A DNA stretch of 64,000 bases from the NCBI GenBank assembly GCA_027186245.1, contig CP114489.1, forward strand, positions 6,207,501 to 6,271,500, given 5' to 3'. Positions 37,591-48,084 of the stretch are shown piece after piece. Positions within the stretch are counted from its first letter, which is position 1, and every line of letters starts with the position of its first letter. The position numbers and the translations under genes are program-made. A model generated the notes under the pieces. That model was not told where the DNA came from. It ran no database searches and saw only the letters and a program-made list of their open reading frames with translations. The DNA comes from Coriaria nepalensis (Eukaryota; Streptophyta; Magnoliopsida; Cucurbitales; Coriariaceae).

Positions 37591-38400
37591 TTATGGTATA
37601 TTTGATTCGATTCTTTGGTAGGAATAGAGTGAAAATTGCATTCAATTTCACTATTTGGTTCAAAAGAATAATGAAGTGAGAATTATTTTTTATTCTTATT
37701 AGAATAAAAAAATTATTCTTTCATTCTTACCTAAATAGATGTCTTCGAAGGAAATCAAAATAAATATATATTTATATGAAAATTATTTTTGTATTTTTTT
37801 ATAATTCTACTATTGTACTTAAATAATTTTTAAAATTTTATTTTTTAAACGGATAGAAAATAATTATTTTCATTTTTATTTTTACTCATTCTCTATGTAA
37901 CCTAATGACACGCTAAATTCCATGTATCAATTAAGTATATTGCATCATTCGATTGGCATTGCTATCGGTGGGGGGTTGGGGGAAGGGGGGACTGGCATTG
38001 CTATCGGGGGGGTGGAGATGGAGAGTTCGTGGAGGCGAGGTTGCAATTGTAAAAGAGGAGAGGAGAGGAGGGACTCGCATGATGAGTAAAAGAAAATAAA
38101 TAAATAAATAAAAAGAAAAAATTGTAATAAAGTCAATTTTTGGTTAGTCACTAATTCTCGAATAAAAATTTATATTACTGAAACACTTGATCCAGTCGAA
38201 TTTTACTTGAATATTTTCAAATCAGTTGGATTCGTAGAATTTGCTTGCCCTTACTCTTGTTTTGGGAAAAAAAGATGATCTAATTAATTATTATTTATGG
38301 TAAATTGTAAGGCATAGCCATATATAAGAGTTTAGTAAGCTGTATGTGAAGATGTTGCAACCAATATATAAAAGGAAGAAAAAAGCTTCATTCATTCATA
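37591..38400. other. AT-rich sequence with a G-rich island at 37955-38020; no gene
   Basis: The stretch 37600-37740 has the repeated AGAATAAT/ATTATTCT look of a small transposon but no clear ends. At 37951-38012 the plus strand has G-runs of 6, 5, 6 and 7, and a direct repeat GGCATTGCTATCGG at about 37955 and 37994. A purine-rich GAGGAGAGGAG tract follows. Confidence 0.5.
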
Positions 38401-38689
38401 CATAAAAACAGAGTAAATACAAAAGCCTTTATATATAGGCAGAGCAAGAGGAAGAAACAAAAAAGGAAAATAGCCATTTGTACATGCGTGTCGTACAAAT
38501 ACAACCATGCACGATACCAAATGTGAAAAGGACAAGTTCAAGAAATATTTTCCTTAATCTTAGAAGTGGATTAGAACGTATGTTTTGGCTCCAAGAGTTG
38601 ATATGTCTCATATTACTGAGGTGACTCATAATGTCACACAGACATCTTCTTATCTTGTTACGCTCCTGCAAGCTAGTAGGCGAGTACAA

Positions 38690-38935
38690 ATCGAGCATCC
38701 CAAAGCTTGGAGATAAGAAGATTGTGTTGAACTGAGCCAAGTACTTTTGCGAGAAGATCTGCGGGCTCTGAATTTATAGGTATGTGGCAGAGAGTGATGG
38801 TCTCATCCAGAGCACGTTCTCGGATCAAATGACGTCAAATTCGATATGCTTTGTTCGTTTGTAATAAATGGGATTGGAAGCTATATGAATAGTTGAGTTG
38901 TTGTCGCAATGAAAGCACTGGCATTGTGATAAACG
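38690..38935 (-). pseudogene. Copia RNase H C-terminal fragment
   Basis: The minus-strand frames contain CDNNSTIHIASNPIYYKRTK then HIEFDV. After frame changes come RERALDETITLCHIPINSEP then ADLLAKVL, and ISKLGMLDLYSPT-like sequence. This is the conserved end of a Ty1/copia RNase H (C-D-N-x-S-x-x-x-I-A-S-N-P). Frameshifts make it non-functional. The sequence to its left (38429-38690) is where the 3' LTR would lie. Confidence 0.75.
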
Positions 38936-39021
38936 GGATTGCTATCCCCTCAACTATTTGTTAACTCTGTTCGAAGATTTTCTCGTGCAGTAAATCCTCT
39001 TTCCTGGTTGGGAGATTATAA

Positions 39022-39510
39022 ATGCCACAATGCCATTGCTCACACATCACCATGGAACTTCCAGTAAAGGCCACTGCAATGTACCCTCTTTTTGCTCATC
39101 TCTCTTATTCTTCTATCACACCAAAATATCATTCATTTTTAACATCAATTTCTTCAACTATTGAACCTAACTCCTATCATGAAGCAATCAAAGACACAGG
39201 ATGGAATGATGTTATGAAACAGGAATTGGAAGCACTGCATGACAACCAGACATGGGACATGGGACATTGTCGCACTACCTGCTTCTAAAACTCCCATTAG
39301 CTGCAGATGGGTGTATAAAGTGAAGCATAAGGCATATGGCAACATTGAGAGATTCAAGGCTTGTTTAGTGGCCAAAGGATATACTTAGATTGAAGGCATT
39401 GACTTCCATGAAACCTTCTCTCCAATAGCCAAAATGGTTTCCATACATGCTTCTTAAGTCTAGCTGCAAGCAACAACTGACCACTCCTTCAAATGGACAT
39501 CTTCTTATCT
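39022..39510 (+). pseudogene. Copia reverse transcriptase N-terminal fragment
   Basis: The plus strand encodes SYHEAIKDTGWNDVMKQELE and then ALHDNQTWD. After a frame change caused by a repeated ATGGGAC block near 39255-39268, it continues as SCRWVYKVKHKAYGNIERFK, then LVAKGYT, a stop, and IEGIDFHETFSPIAKM. These are the opening motifs of Copia RT. The palm motif with the catalytic Asp pair is missing. It lies head to head with the RNase H fragment at 38690-38935, which is on the other strand. Confidence 0.85.
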
Positions 39511-42500
39511 TCATTAATATATAATGTGTATATTTGTTTGATTGAACAAAGAAAGCAAAAATACAAACTAAACTGTCTTCACAACTCAAGGAAGTAGGGG
39601 ACCACCAATATCCCCACGAAGAAGATACGTAATTTCATGAGTAGTTATTAGAATTTTTTTGATCATAAAATCTTTATAACTTAGTAGCTCTAGGTAAAGC
39701 ATAGAAGAAAGAAAATTAAAAGTCAATTTTGTTGAAACAATCAAGATTTGCCGGAGCATCAACAACTTGATTTACTTTTCTTAAACAATGATCCAAATAA
39801 GACTAAGAGATTTCATCAGACCATTTATTTCATTAATCGTAAGATCTAAGTATGAGTTATCTTAAACACTTTATGAACCAAAATTAAACAAAATGAATCT
39901 GATTCAATTAAATATGAGTAATTTAGCAAGAAAATCCGTACATGCATTCCCTTATTGATAAGTATGAGTAATCTTGCAATCCTGATTCCGGTCCAACATT
40001 GCTCGAATATCACATATAATAATGGAATTAGGGCAAACATGAGTATTTGAGGAAGAAAGAAGATTAATAATCCAATTAATTAATTTCATTCTTTCAATTA
40101 AACTCATGTTTCAACTTGGATTAATCTAACAGTACAATAGCTTAACTTGATTATAGCAATACAGCTTGCAAATATAATTATAATCAATGATTATTTTTCT
40201 CTCATTTTAATTATTGATTTACTCTCGAATAATTAAAAATGAGAAATTTAAAAATTTATATACTACATATATATATTCACTTCTAATTAATCTCATCTAC
40301 GGTCACACAAAAATAAAAAGTTATGTATATAATTATAATTATATTTAATTAATCTAGTTAACATTTAATTATAATTATTAAATATTAATATTATACAATA
40401 TTTATTACATATTATTTGAATATTGAAATTATTTCTTAATTATTGAATATTAATATTGAATAATATATTAATCATTAAATTAATATTAATCTAATAAATT
40501 AAAAAAATACAAAAAAATATGTAAAAAATATGTCCCCATAATTTATTATATATATAATTTTTAAAACACCTATGAGTCCCCCCTACTTCCATATTATGTA
40601 ACCTATGAATCTATTATCATCCTCTTGATCCAATCTCTGATTCTGTAATTAAATAATACATATATATATATATATATATATATAATAACTTGATCCCCAA
40701 CATGTTTAATAATAGTGGGGCTAGACACGAAATCGCATCTTTTTCGGACAAAATTATCAAAAAGGGAACCTGGGATTCTTCACATCTCAGGTAGGACACA
40801 TTAAAAGAGAGAGAAAAGAAAGAACAAAAAATAATTGGCCGTTGGATTGGGCGTAGGGATGCTTGATGGCAGTGATTGGTCCATATCAGATACTAGCCCG
40901 GCCAGAGTGTAAGTAGGGGCCACATCTCGCCCAATTTACCATTATTGGTTGAATGGTGTTGGTCCTATTCAAGTCTGGCCACCAGCAAGTTTGGGTCCCA
41001 CCTCCTGAGTCATGACCGCTACTTCCGCCAAGTAGGGCCAATAGTTCACTACGAGATAAGTGGGTTTTTCCACAAGAATTGCGCTGGTTTAACTTATATA
41101 GGAGAATCATATTTGTCTGTTTCTTAAGTTGTTTGCTTTCTCATTTAGCCTTTTTTTTTTCTTTAGTATTATTATAATTGAAAGTTATTTTTATTATTAT
41201 TATTATTTTTTTGTACAAATTAAATAGACAAGAGACTTTCCTAAGTAATTTGAATAATCCTCAAATAATTGTATGTGTCCCAACCACATGCATTTTCTAT
41301 TTTTTGTGATAATTTAGGGTATTGCTCTAGAGTTTTTTTTCAAAAAGTACAACTCTAAGAGAAACACCACTTTTTTTATTTCATTTAGAGAATAAGAATT
41401 TATAATTTCTTTGAATCATCATCGATATCACTAATAAAATATAGATATGACGATACGATAAATTTAAAAATTTCAGAATATGATATGATATAGATATATA
41501 TTTTTAAATTTATTATTATATTATTTAAAACTCTTAAATTTTCAATTTTAAACATAAATAATATATGATTATTTAATATAATTAACCTCTAATAAAAATA
41601 AACAAACACATCGAGAGTATATGAACATAAACTATAAAATGACATTTGTAAACTCGCCAAAAATTATAAACGAGATTATATATCATGTGTTACATATTTA
41701 AATTTTTTATAAAATATTATCAAGATTAAACATAAAATATAACTATTATAGTTTCTCCAAATAATTACCAAAACAAACTAAAATCTTATATGAAAATACT
41801 TAAATGTGAAATCCAACAGAGGTTAGAGGAATAACATGTAAGAGTAAGATAAATAAAAAATAAGTGAAGTTGAAAAAGAAAGTTATATATTAGAACTTAA
41901 AAGATAAGGAGATGCGCGAAAAAATATATATCATATTAACCTTTTCACTTTTGAATTATTTATTAGGTGAACTAACTTTTAAAAAAAATATTTTTTATAT
42001 TTATAAAAATATCATCAAATATTGAGATATATCAAATACATTTATGGAGTATTCCTAAAGTATCGAAAAATATCAAAAAAATATTTTATTTTTTAATATG
42101 TTATATGGCGTATCAAAAATAGGGGTAAATACAAATATTAGATATGAATACAATACATATATATAATACATTTGAAAGTATCGGTGCTTCGTAGATAATC
42201 ATTTAAGAACATTTTTTTTAATTAAGTGTTTAAATCATTTAGAGTCACGTTAACACCATTTTTTTATTTGGCCAAAACACAAAACATGAATTAATGAATA
42301 TTTAATTATATAATGTTCAGTCGTAAATACCTGACAATAACTATAAAGAATTATAAAATCTATATTTTATTGAGTCCAAACAAATCAGTGCTCAAAAATA
42401 AAAAAATAACAAAAGAAATCATAATATATAATAATAGTAAAGTTAATGAATGATTAAACCTAAGCAAACTTAAATTAAACATAAAGATGAAGCCCTCCAA

Positions 42501-43050
42501 TATGAAGTCCTTTTTGGGAGGTATTGTGTGATTGTGAACCCGTTGACAATGGATGGTGATAAGGTTGCTCTGTTTACTCCACAAAATACAAGTACTCGAA
42601 GGACCCATAACTGGGCCCCACCATTCAACTCTCCACTGTCCAATATGCCAATCACGGTGGCCATGCTTTTTCTTGTGAATCTCTCTCTCCCCTCTTCTTC
42701 TTTTTAAAGTGGGAAAAAGGATTATTTTAGCTTTGACAAAGCGTTAGATTCCGAGCCAATTCAGGCCGGCCGAGCTCCAAGAAACTAAGAAAAAAATTAG
42801 AGAGAATAAATTAAGAAATATTATTAAAATTGCATATCTTTCATCTTCTACAGATCAGGATATATATCTACTATTACTATGGCCAAAATAACAAGAAAAT
42901 ATGCTCACTCTCCACACCTCTCGGCAACCCACACTACACACCACTACCCAATATTTACTTTTCTCTCACTTTGCTGTATTTTCAGCAAACAACCTTATCT
43001 AAACCTACCCCAAAAACTACACGTAGTCTTCAAAACATTTTGAGCTTTCG
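39511..43050. other. Long AT-rich intergenic region; one low-AT island
   Basis: No gene is recognised. It holds a (TA)n run at about 40660-40683 and a markedly less AT-rich island at about 40830-41110 containing CCAAT-type and GGTCC-type words, with open frames on both strands but no known protein. A second such patch lies at 42500-42800. The remainder is AT-rich, including many ATAATATATT-type blocks. Confidence 0.4.
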
Positions 43051-43055
43051 ATAAC

Positions 43056-45560
43056 TCATTTAGACTGAGTGTTAGTTGGGCTGGGAACCATCTTCATAAG
43101 ATTATCTTCCTCATGAGCAACAATCTTGTCCTCAAGGTTGAAGGATGCGTACACAACCTTGGAGGTGTCAAGCTCTTCCCAAGAATTCTCCTCAAGGGGA
43201 AGACCGGTACATTGCACAAGGAGTTGTGTCACCCAACGTTGTTCCATCTTAACAACCCATGAATCCAATACAACAAGGGCTCAAGAAGTGGTTGGTTATT
43301 GAAAGTGGTAGAACGGAGAGGCATGGTATTTGCAACGTCCGAATTTGGGCAGTCTTTTAAAACCAGACATGGAAAACTGGATGTATCTTCAAGTCTTCTT
43401 GAACCTTCAACTTATAAGGAACCATTCCAATACACTCGTTAATGTAACAAGGACCATAAAAACGATGACCAAACTTAGTGTATAGTACCTTGGAAATAGA
43501 TGATTACCGATACGGTTGAATCTTGACATATGCCCATTGACCCACTTCCATAAAAAAATCTGGGTGGTGTAAGTCGACATTAATCTTCATTCTTTTTTTA
43601 GCCTTCCCCATTTGAGTCCTTCAAGACTCCAAGAACTAACTTCTTGTTCGTAAATCCGCATCCACGACTTCTAGATTTGAAGAGCCCGTCAAGTAAAAAA
43701 GAAGAGTAGGTAGTGATTTTCCAAAAACTGCTTCAAAGGGAGACACCTTGGTGGTAGTATGTGTAAGAACATTGTATATATAATAAATAGAATATAATAA
43801 ATAGTAATTACGAAAATAATTATGCTATAAAATAGAATAGTATGTAAAACAAAATTTATAAGAAACATAACGAAATAGTAAAATAGAATTATAACAGAAT
43901 TTGTAAAAACAGAATATAATATAATCTGTAAAAATAGAATAAAATAGTAAAATAGAATAGAATCTGGAAAAAACAAACAGAATAGTAAAATAAACATTAC
44001 ATAATATGAAAAATAGAACATAATAGGAAGAACAGAACAGCAACAGAGAATCAAATTGAGGCATGTTATGCAACAATTTCCTTATAATAGATTCGCCCCC
44101 TCACGTCAGTGTAGAAGGTTAAACGGCGTTTGTCTCACAAAATACAACGGAGACGAATAGTAGAGGCACACCACCGAACTATTCCCGGTAAACTCAAATA
44201 GTGGCTCGAACTCTATCACACTAAAAACTTAGAACTCTAGAGGGAAGAATGAAATTAGAGGGATGAGAGAATTCGTTTTTGATTGTGTGTTTCAAATGGG
44301 AGCAAGATGTTAATTTATAGGTTCATGAGTAGAGATGAGATTAATGATAATTAACTTGGGTTTAATTTAAGTTTAAATATGATGAAATTAAATTTCATCA
44401 TTTCATCTTCAACCTTTCATCTTCAAACTTTTCATCTTTTGTAGAAGAAGGAAAAAAAAAATTATCCGAGAGAAAAACAAAAAGAGGTCCAAGGCAAACT
44501 GGGTTGTTTTTGGGCCGACATTCGGTGCGCTCAGGTGCAGGCGCACACGAGCTAAGCCCGATCAGGTCTGGATTTGCACCTCTCTGCAGGAGTGCGTAAG
44601 AGAGCATTTTATCTTATATTTTAATACCCATTAACAAATGTGCAATTCTATATAAACACTCTTCTACTTGTTCTCCTTTCCAATGTGGAATAAAATTTTC
44701 TCATTTATTTTTCCTCCTTCAAACCATTCCAATGGTTGCACTTTGAGATTCAATTTCTCATTTACCCATTAATCATTTTGAGCGTACCATATACCGATTC
44801 GAAGCTCTCACGGATAAGAATCCGAATCAGTTTTGACCTTTCGTTTATATAAAGTGGGCCTTACTCAAAATAAAGCATAAACATAGCATGATGTTTGCTA
44901 ATTTTTCCAACAGTATGAACCGAGGTGTTGTATAGCATAACTCCGCCCATAATAAATAATGATGTTATTTTTCCAGATGCTAAAAAATAAATGCTTGCAA
45001 ATATTTCTCCAAGCACTTATTAAGAACCTTTGTTTGCCCATTCATTTGTGGGTGATAAGCACTTGACATATGAAGTTGAGTCCGACTAAGACAAAAAATT
45101 TCCTTCCGAAACTTGCTTACAAAAATGGAATCCCAATCTGAGACCATGGTTTTTGGAAATCCATGATGTTTAACCACTATATCGACGAATAAAGAGACCA
45201 CATAAGTGGTTGTAAATCCGTCTTTGAGAGCGCCAAAATGAGCATATATGGACAAATGGTCAACTACCACAAGAATCATCGAATAGCCTTGTGAAGGAAG
45301 AAGTCTAGTAATGAAATCCAATTAGATATTCTCCCAAATATTACTAGGAATGGGAGAGGTTGTAATAACCCCGTTGGCCTAGTCTTTGAATATTTAGTTT
45401 GAACATTTTTTTTTATGAATTCTTGGACAGCTTTATCCATACAAACCCAATAGAAACTCACCAACAAACGAGATATGATTTTAACGACTCCTTCATGATA
45501 GGTTGTAGGAGTGGAAGCAAACTCAAATAATAGCTTCTCTTTTAAAGGTGAAGAGGGACT
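43056..45560 (-). mobile_element. Ty3/gypsy integrase to chromodomain relic, split by a solo LTR
   Basis: Read right to left: an integrase zinc-binding segment ending at about 45400 (VSFYWVCMDKAVQEFIKKN), then the integrase core 45321-44980 (DFITRLLPSQGYSMILVVVD, then AYHPQMNGQTKVLNKCLEKY). The frame then stops at the insertion 44912-43762 and resumes with EAVFGKSLPTLL (43740). It continues through a tether with KIHPVFHV-like sequence (about 43390) and a chromodomain-like end at 43268-43056 (LPLEENSWEELD). Domain order fits a chromovirus-type gypsy element. Several stops and frameshifts are present besides the insertion, and protease, RT and RNase H are missing. Confidence 0.88.
43762..44912 (-). 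mobile_element. Solo LTR (1151 bp) inserted in the gypsy integrase relic
   Basis: On the minus strand it begins TGTTGGAAAAATTAGC and ends CTTACA, with TG..CA termini. It is flanked by a perfect 5-bp duplication GTATG (43757-43761 and 44913-44917). Removing it and one GTATG makes the gypsy integrase frame continuous across the site (local residues SVHTTTK), so the borders are exact. It contains an A-rich degenerate repeat (43780-44040, units like AATAGAATAGTAAA) in which long spurious minus-strand frames occur, plus a less AT-rich patch at 44460-44600. Confidence 0.92.
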
Positions 45561-47200
45561 AATAACTACTCTTAAATTCTTAAAAAGTGAACCCTTTTTA
45601 ACATGAAAGAAGAAAGCAAACTACTAGAAAAGGCTAATGTAAGTCGTCGGTCCTTTGCTTGTCTTGGGATAGAATCAATTTTCAAAAAATAGACTCGAGA
45701 AATTTATACCAACAAAAAGTGTTATAAATGAACTTTTATTTATTGATAAAAGGGTTATAATGGTTCATATTAATAATAAAATATTAATGAGCTAATGAGT
45801 CAGATTATTAATTGAATTTTTATAAGTTAAATTAATAAAATGGTTGATATATCCATGGGTTATGACCCCATGGTATGGTTGGCTATCTGTTATATGAGTT
45901 TGACCAATTGTTTCCTTAATTAGGTTAAAGGAAACTTAATGTGATTAGAAAATCTTATATCTAATAGAACATTATAAATAGACTACTAGAGTAGCTAAAA
46001 ATCACAAGTCATCATTTTCCTCGAACCTCTTAATTTGTGTGTTGAATCATGGGTAGAAAATTAACTAAGTGAATGAATTATATGGATTACGATTAAATGA
46101 TAAACATACGGGCATTTTGAATATTCCTTTCAATTTGGATTGCAAGAGAAATTAGTGATTTACTAATCAAGTTAAGATAACCATTTAACCTAAACTTGAA
46201 ATTTGAATTCATAGAATTTATTATGATTTTTTATACCCAATTTTTTTAAATATATTACTCCTCCTCCTCCTTTATATGTGCATAAATCTAACAAAAAGTC
46301 ATTCGCCCATTCGTTAACATAATTTTTTAAATTGTGTGTCGGTAAATCTTTCCGACATCAAGAGAGTATAAATAAAAATCAACATAAAGGCCTCTATCAT
46401 TCTGTTGAATTTTTAGAAACTAATCAAATAATAAAATATAAAAGTCATTGATCGGGTCGAAATGAAACAAAATGTACCATGTGATTAATGAAAGATGTTA
46501 AAAAAAAAAAAAAATTATTTTGTTTGGTTCTTTCATATATATCACTCGTTAGTCTGAAAGTATATAGCCATAAAGTATATGCAATAATTTCTTCCTATTA
46601 AGTAAAATGAATAATTTTTGGCCAAAAAAAAAATTATAATGAACATTTCTACCTTATTATTGTGCTTTTATCCGGGACCGGGAGCGTATGTTAGAGGTTG
46701 GTGATAGCTAAATTAAACTCATGAATAAATTACATATAGAAGATAGTTTGAAACAGCAGTTTTGAAAATCTCGAACTGGATCAAATTGTATTTTGTTTAA
46801 CAGATTGTGAGTAAGCAAATTTCACGTCTGAAACGACTTGTTATAATTGAAATAATTTAAACCAACCTGTAAGAAAAATTAAAATTTAGATACGAATGGA
46901 ACTATAGAAGTTATAAAAAATTTGGATGGACCGCATTTTTAACCAAATAAAATAATTATCGAGAAGGTAATTTGTAATACACGCGCATAGAAAGCGCGTC
47001 GAAACGATCCCACTCATTACCTTCTTACTATATTTAACTTTTATTTAATTTTTATTTAATTTTTATTTCAGTTTTCGGGACAAATTGGCTTCCTCTATTC
47101 CCACTCTCATGTAAGTACGAAAACTGATCGAGGCCTTATTTGATGAGACGGGAAATTCAGACAAAATTAATACCAAATTCACATGAAATTCAGCTTCTCA
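45561..47200. other. Intergenic, upstream of the S40-like gene
   Basis: The left part up to about 45640 may be more of the gypsy relic (RNase H to integrase join), but the frames are too broken to claim. A possible TATA word (TATAAATAG, about 45973) stands in LTR-like sequence without ends. A CGCG-containing patch (46980-47010) and a repeated TTTTATTTAATTTTTATTT tract (47037-47065) lie upstream of the next gene. No coding region is recognised. Confidence 0.35.
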
Positions 47201-47217
47201 TCATAACACCTCAAAAC

Positions 47218-47240
47218 GTTATATATATACACCCTCCTCT
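47218..47240 (+). promoter_or_regulatory. Candidate TATA element of the S40-like gene
   Basis: TATATATATAC at about 47220-47230 is followed by a CCCTCCTC pyrimidine stretch, the usual look of a plant core promoter. It would give a 5' leader of roughly 170 nt before the ATG at 47431. Confidence 0.35.
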
Positions 47241-47423
47241 TAAATCCCACACCCTATGTATTATTTCAGTAATAAGCTTTATTGCATTTATATTTCATGG
47301 CTTCCTAATTAACTACATGTTAAGCCACTATATTCTATATATCATATATTTATAATAATAAATTTTTTTTTTCTTCTTCTTTTGAATTTTTATTGAATCC
47401 GATCCTGACCGTTACGTGCTGAG

Positions 47424-47489
47424 ATGCTCTATGGCGAAGGGTCGGAAATTGACCGTAAGCCGAATCGAGCGTTTGCTAGGAAGCTATAG
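47424..47489 (+). promoter_or_regulatory. Upstream ORF overlapping the S40-like start codon
   Basis: An ATG at 47424, 7 nt before the main ATG and in another frame, opens a 21-codon ORF ending in TAG at 47489, inside the main coding region. The uATG has G at -3, while the main ATG has T at -3 (but G at +4), so scanning ribosomes may often start at the uATG and miss the main frame. This only matters if the transcript begins upstream of 47424, which is likely. Confidence 0.55.
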
Positions 47490-48084
47490 CTACAGTCCGA
47501 GCCAAGGTTCTAATGGAAGCGACTCTTCGGAACTGGGTGAAGAAGATGTCTGGTCTGTGGTCGACAACATGGGCAATAATGGATCAGAGGAACTATCGTA
47601 CGACAACTCACACAACGCGCGGCGGGCTTCACCGGCCGAGAGTAACGGTTCCAGCATTTCCAATCCCAACCAGCAGAACCGTCGTAGATCAGTCCCACAA
47701 GATGATCATGACCGACAAGTCGGAGGGCTGTCTTTGGCTTTCGAGGAATCCTGGGGCAGTAGAACCACGTCGTCGCCTAGGATAGTGCATCAGTTTCACG
47801 GGAGCATGATGTCCCCACGTGGCCGTCAAATGGCCACGTCAACGCCAGTTAACGTTCCGGATTGGAGCAAGATTCTCCGAGTCGACACGGTCGACTCACT
47901 GCATGGGTTGAATAGCGGGTTCAACGAAGGCGACTCGGAGTTGATTCCTCCACACGAGTATTTGGCAAGGAGTCGAAAGTCGACGGCGACTTCGATTTTC
48001 GAAGGTGTGGGCCGGACGTTGAAGGGTCGGGACATGAGCCGGGTTCGGGAAGCAGTATGGAGTCAGACCGGGTTCGACGGTTAA
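47431..48084 (+). CDS. Senescence regulator S40 family protein (DUF584), 217 aa, intronless
   Basis: S40-like proteins are small plant nuclear or cytoplasmic proteins linked to leaf senescence and stress; their biochemical role is not settled. The start is set at ATG 47431 because family members begin M-A-K-G-R-K-L and here the protein starts MAKGRKLTVSRIERLLGSYS. The frame is open further upstream through GTG 47416, but there is no in-frame ATG before 47431. The middle is Ser/Asn/Gly-rich and low in complexity. Conserved parts are VPDWSKILRVDSV-like sequence (here VPDWSKILRVDTVDS), IPPHEYLARSR, and the C-terminal block FEGVGRTLKGRDMSRVREAV with WSQTGF. A single exon is normal for the family. 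The coding sequence is far more GC-rich than its surroundings. It is flanked by gypsy relics on the left and AT-rich sequence on the right. Confidence 0.93.
   Translation: MAKGRKLTVSRIERLLGSYSYSPSQGSNGSDSSELGEEDVWSVVDNMGNNGSEELSYDNSHNARRASPAESNGSSISNPNQQNRRRSVPQDDHDRQVGGLSLAFEESWGSRTTSSPRIVHQFHGSMMSPRGRQMATSTPVNVPDWSKILRVDTVDSLHGLNSGFNEGDSELIPPHEYLARSRKSTATSIFEGVGRTLKGRDMSRVREAVWSQTGFDG

Noticed and set aside
40886..41127. Overlapping 74- and 60-codon frames in the low-AT island
   Set aside because: Neither has a known motif or a convincing start context, and higher GC alone lengthens open frames. Kept as a finding about composition, not as a gene.
43689..44076. Two long hydrophobic minus-strand open frames (121 and 83 codons)
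   Set aside because: They lie in the A-rich degenerate repeat inside the solo LTR; the Phe/Tyr/Ile composition is an artefact of T-rich complement sequence.
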